Assembly (NCBI RefSeq): GCF_030264295.1
Contig: NZ_CP127173.1
Span: forward strand, 2,053,501 to 2,117,500
Direction: 5' to 3'
DNA from: Amycolatopsis nalaikhensis
Lineage (GTDB): Bacteria > Actinomycetota > Actinomycetes > Mycobacteriales > Pseudonocardiaceae
DNA: 64,000 bases
Position numbers and translations under genes: made by a program. The notes under the pieces were generated by a model. The model saw only the letters and a list, made by a program, of their open reading frames with translations, made no database searches and had not been told where the DNA came from. This document shows positions 63,912 through 64,000 of the stretch, in pieces. Every line of letters begins with the position of its first letter. Within the stretch, counting starts at the first letter, position 1.

Positions 63912-64000
63912 TCGAACAGACGAGAGAGGACCCTAGCTCCGACCCCCGACAAGAATCCACATGCTGGGACAAACGGTCCAGAATTCCCAGCCTGCGGAAT

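Overview
The window is about 72% GC, uses many GTG starts and GTGA/ATGA stop-start overlaps, and carries mycothiol genes, BldC- and BldN-type regulators and a rex-hemACDB cluster. This points to a filamentous actinobacterium of the Pseudonocardiaceae, most likely Amycolatopsis or a close relative (inference from gene content and order; no search was run). Much of the order (ybjN-mshA, gpm, senX3-regX3, ppx, sugar isomerase, proC, excisionase-like HTH, bS22, epimerase, acyltransferase, HAD-IB, glutaredoxin, hem genes, hemL, phosphatase, TlpA, ccdA, resB, ccsB) resembles the Rv0487-Rv0530 stretch of Mycobacterium tuberculosis as I recall it, with accessory genes inserted.

Layout. 1-3.6 kb: start of a PLP-dependent lyase, a DUF4229 protein, an Lrp regulator, bldC, a tiny membrane protein and a MinD/ParA-like ATPase with a proline-rich repeat head. 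3.6-9.7 kb: cytochrome c maturation (ccsB, resB, ccdA, TlpA thioredoxin) joined to a histidine phosphatase and hemL. 9.8-14.2 kb: TspO, then a MacB-type ABC export operon whose ATPase gene is frameshifted. 14.5-23.3 kb: two membrane proteins, hemB, an AraC regulator plus epimerase, then hemD, hemC, hemA and rex with a candidate Rex operator. 23.5-30 kb: membrane molybdopterin oxidoreductase, glutaredoxin, acyl-CoA ligase, a BldN-like sigma factor behind a coupled 40-residue upstream ORF, a DUF5667 protein and a HAD-IB phosphatase. 30-42 kb: acyltransferase, epimerase, bS22, HTH, CMD protein, HxlR regulator, proC, thioesterase, sugar isomerase, proline-rich membrane protein, Ppx/GppA and regX3/senX3. 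42-53 kb: aldo/keto reductase with divergent regulator, lipoproteins, gpmA, ybjN, mshA, hydrolase, L,D-transpeptidase, murB, DUF2505 and a methyltransferase-like gene. 53.2-54.2 kb: a complete IS5/ISL2-type insertion sequence. 54.4-63.9 kb: DedA, mycothiol-dependent isomerase family, purU, zinc alcohol dehydrogenase with divergent TetR, flavoprotein, ArsR, a frameshifted haloacid dehalogenase, an MDR oxidoreductase, SRPBCC, MarR, methyltransferase and a glycine-betaine-type binding lipoprotein.

The most unusual structure lies between the genes. Thirteen intergenic spots carry long dyad-symmetric repeats, nearly all within about 20 nt of a stop codon. Three sequence families (A, C, D below) are built from 30-bp modules and share a skeleton when aligned; a fourth (B) is a near-identical 44-bp palindrome found three times between convergent genes; a fifth (E) is a single 22-bp-arm hairpin. 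The insertion sequence sits inside one of the C repeats. They look like a multi-family terminator-like repeat system; I do not recall a published description, but cannot check.
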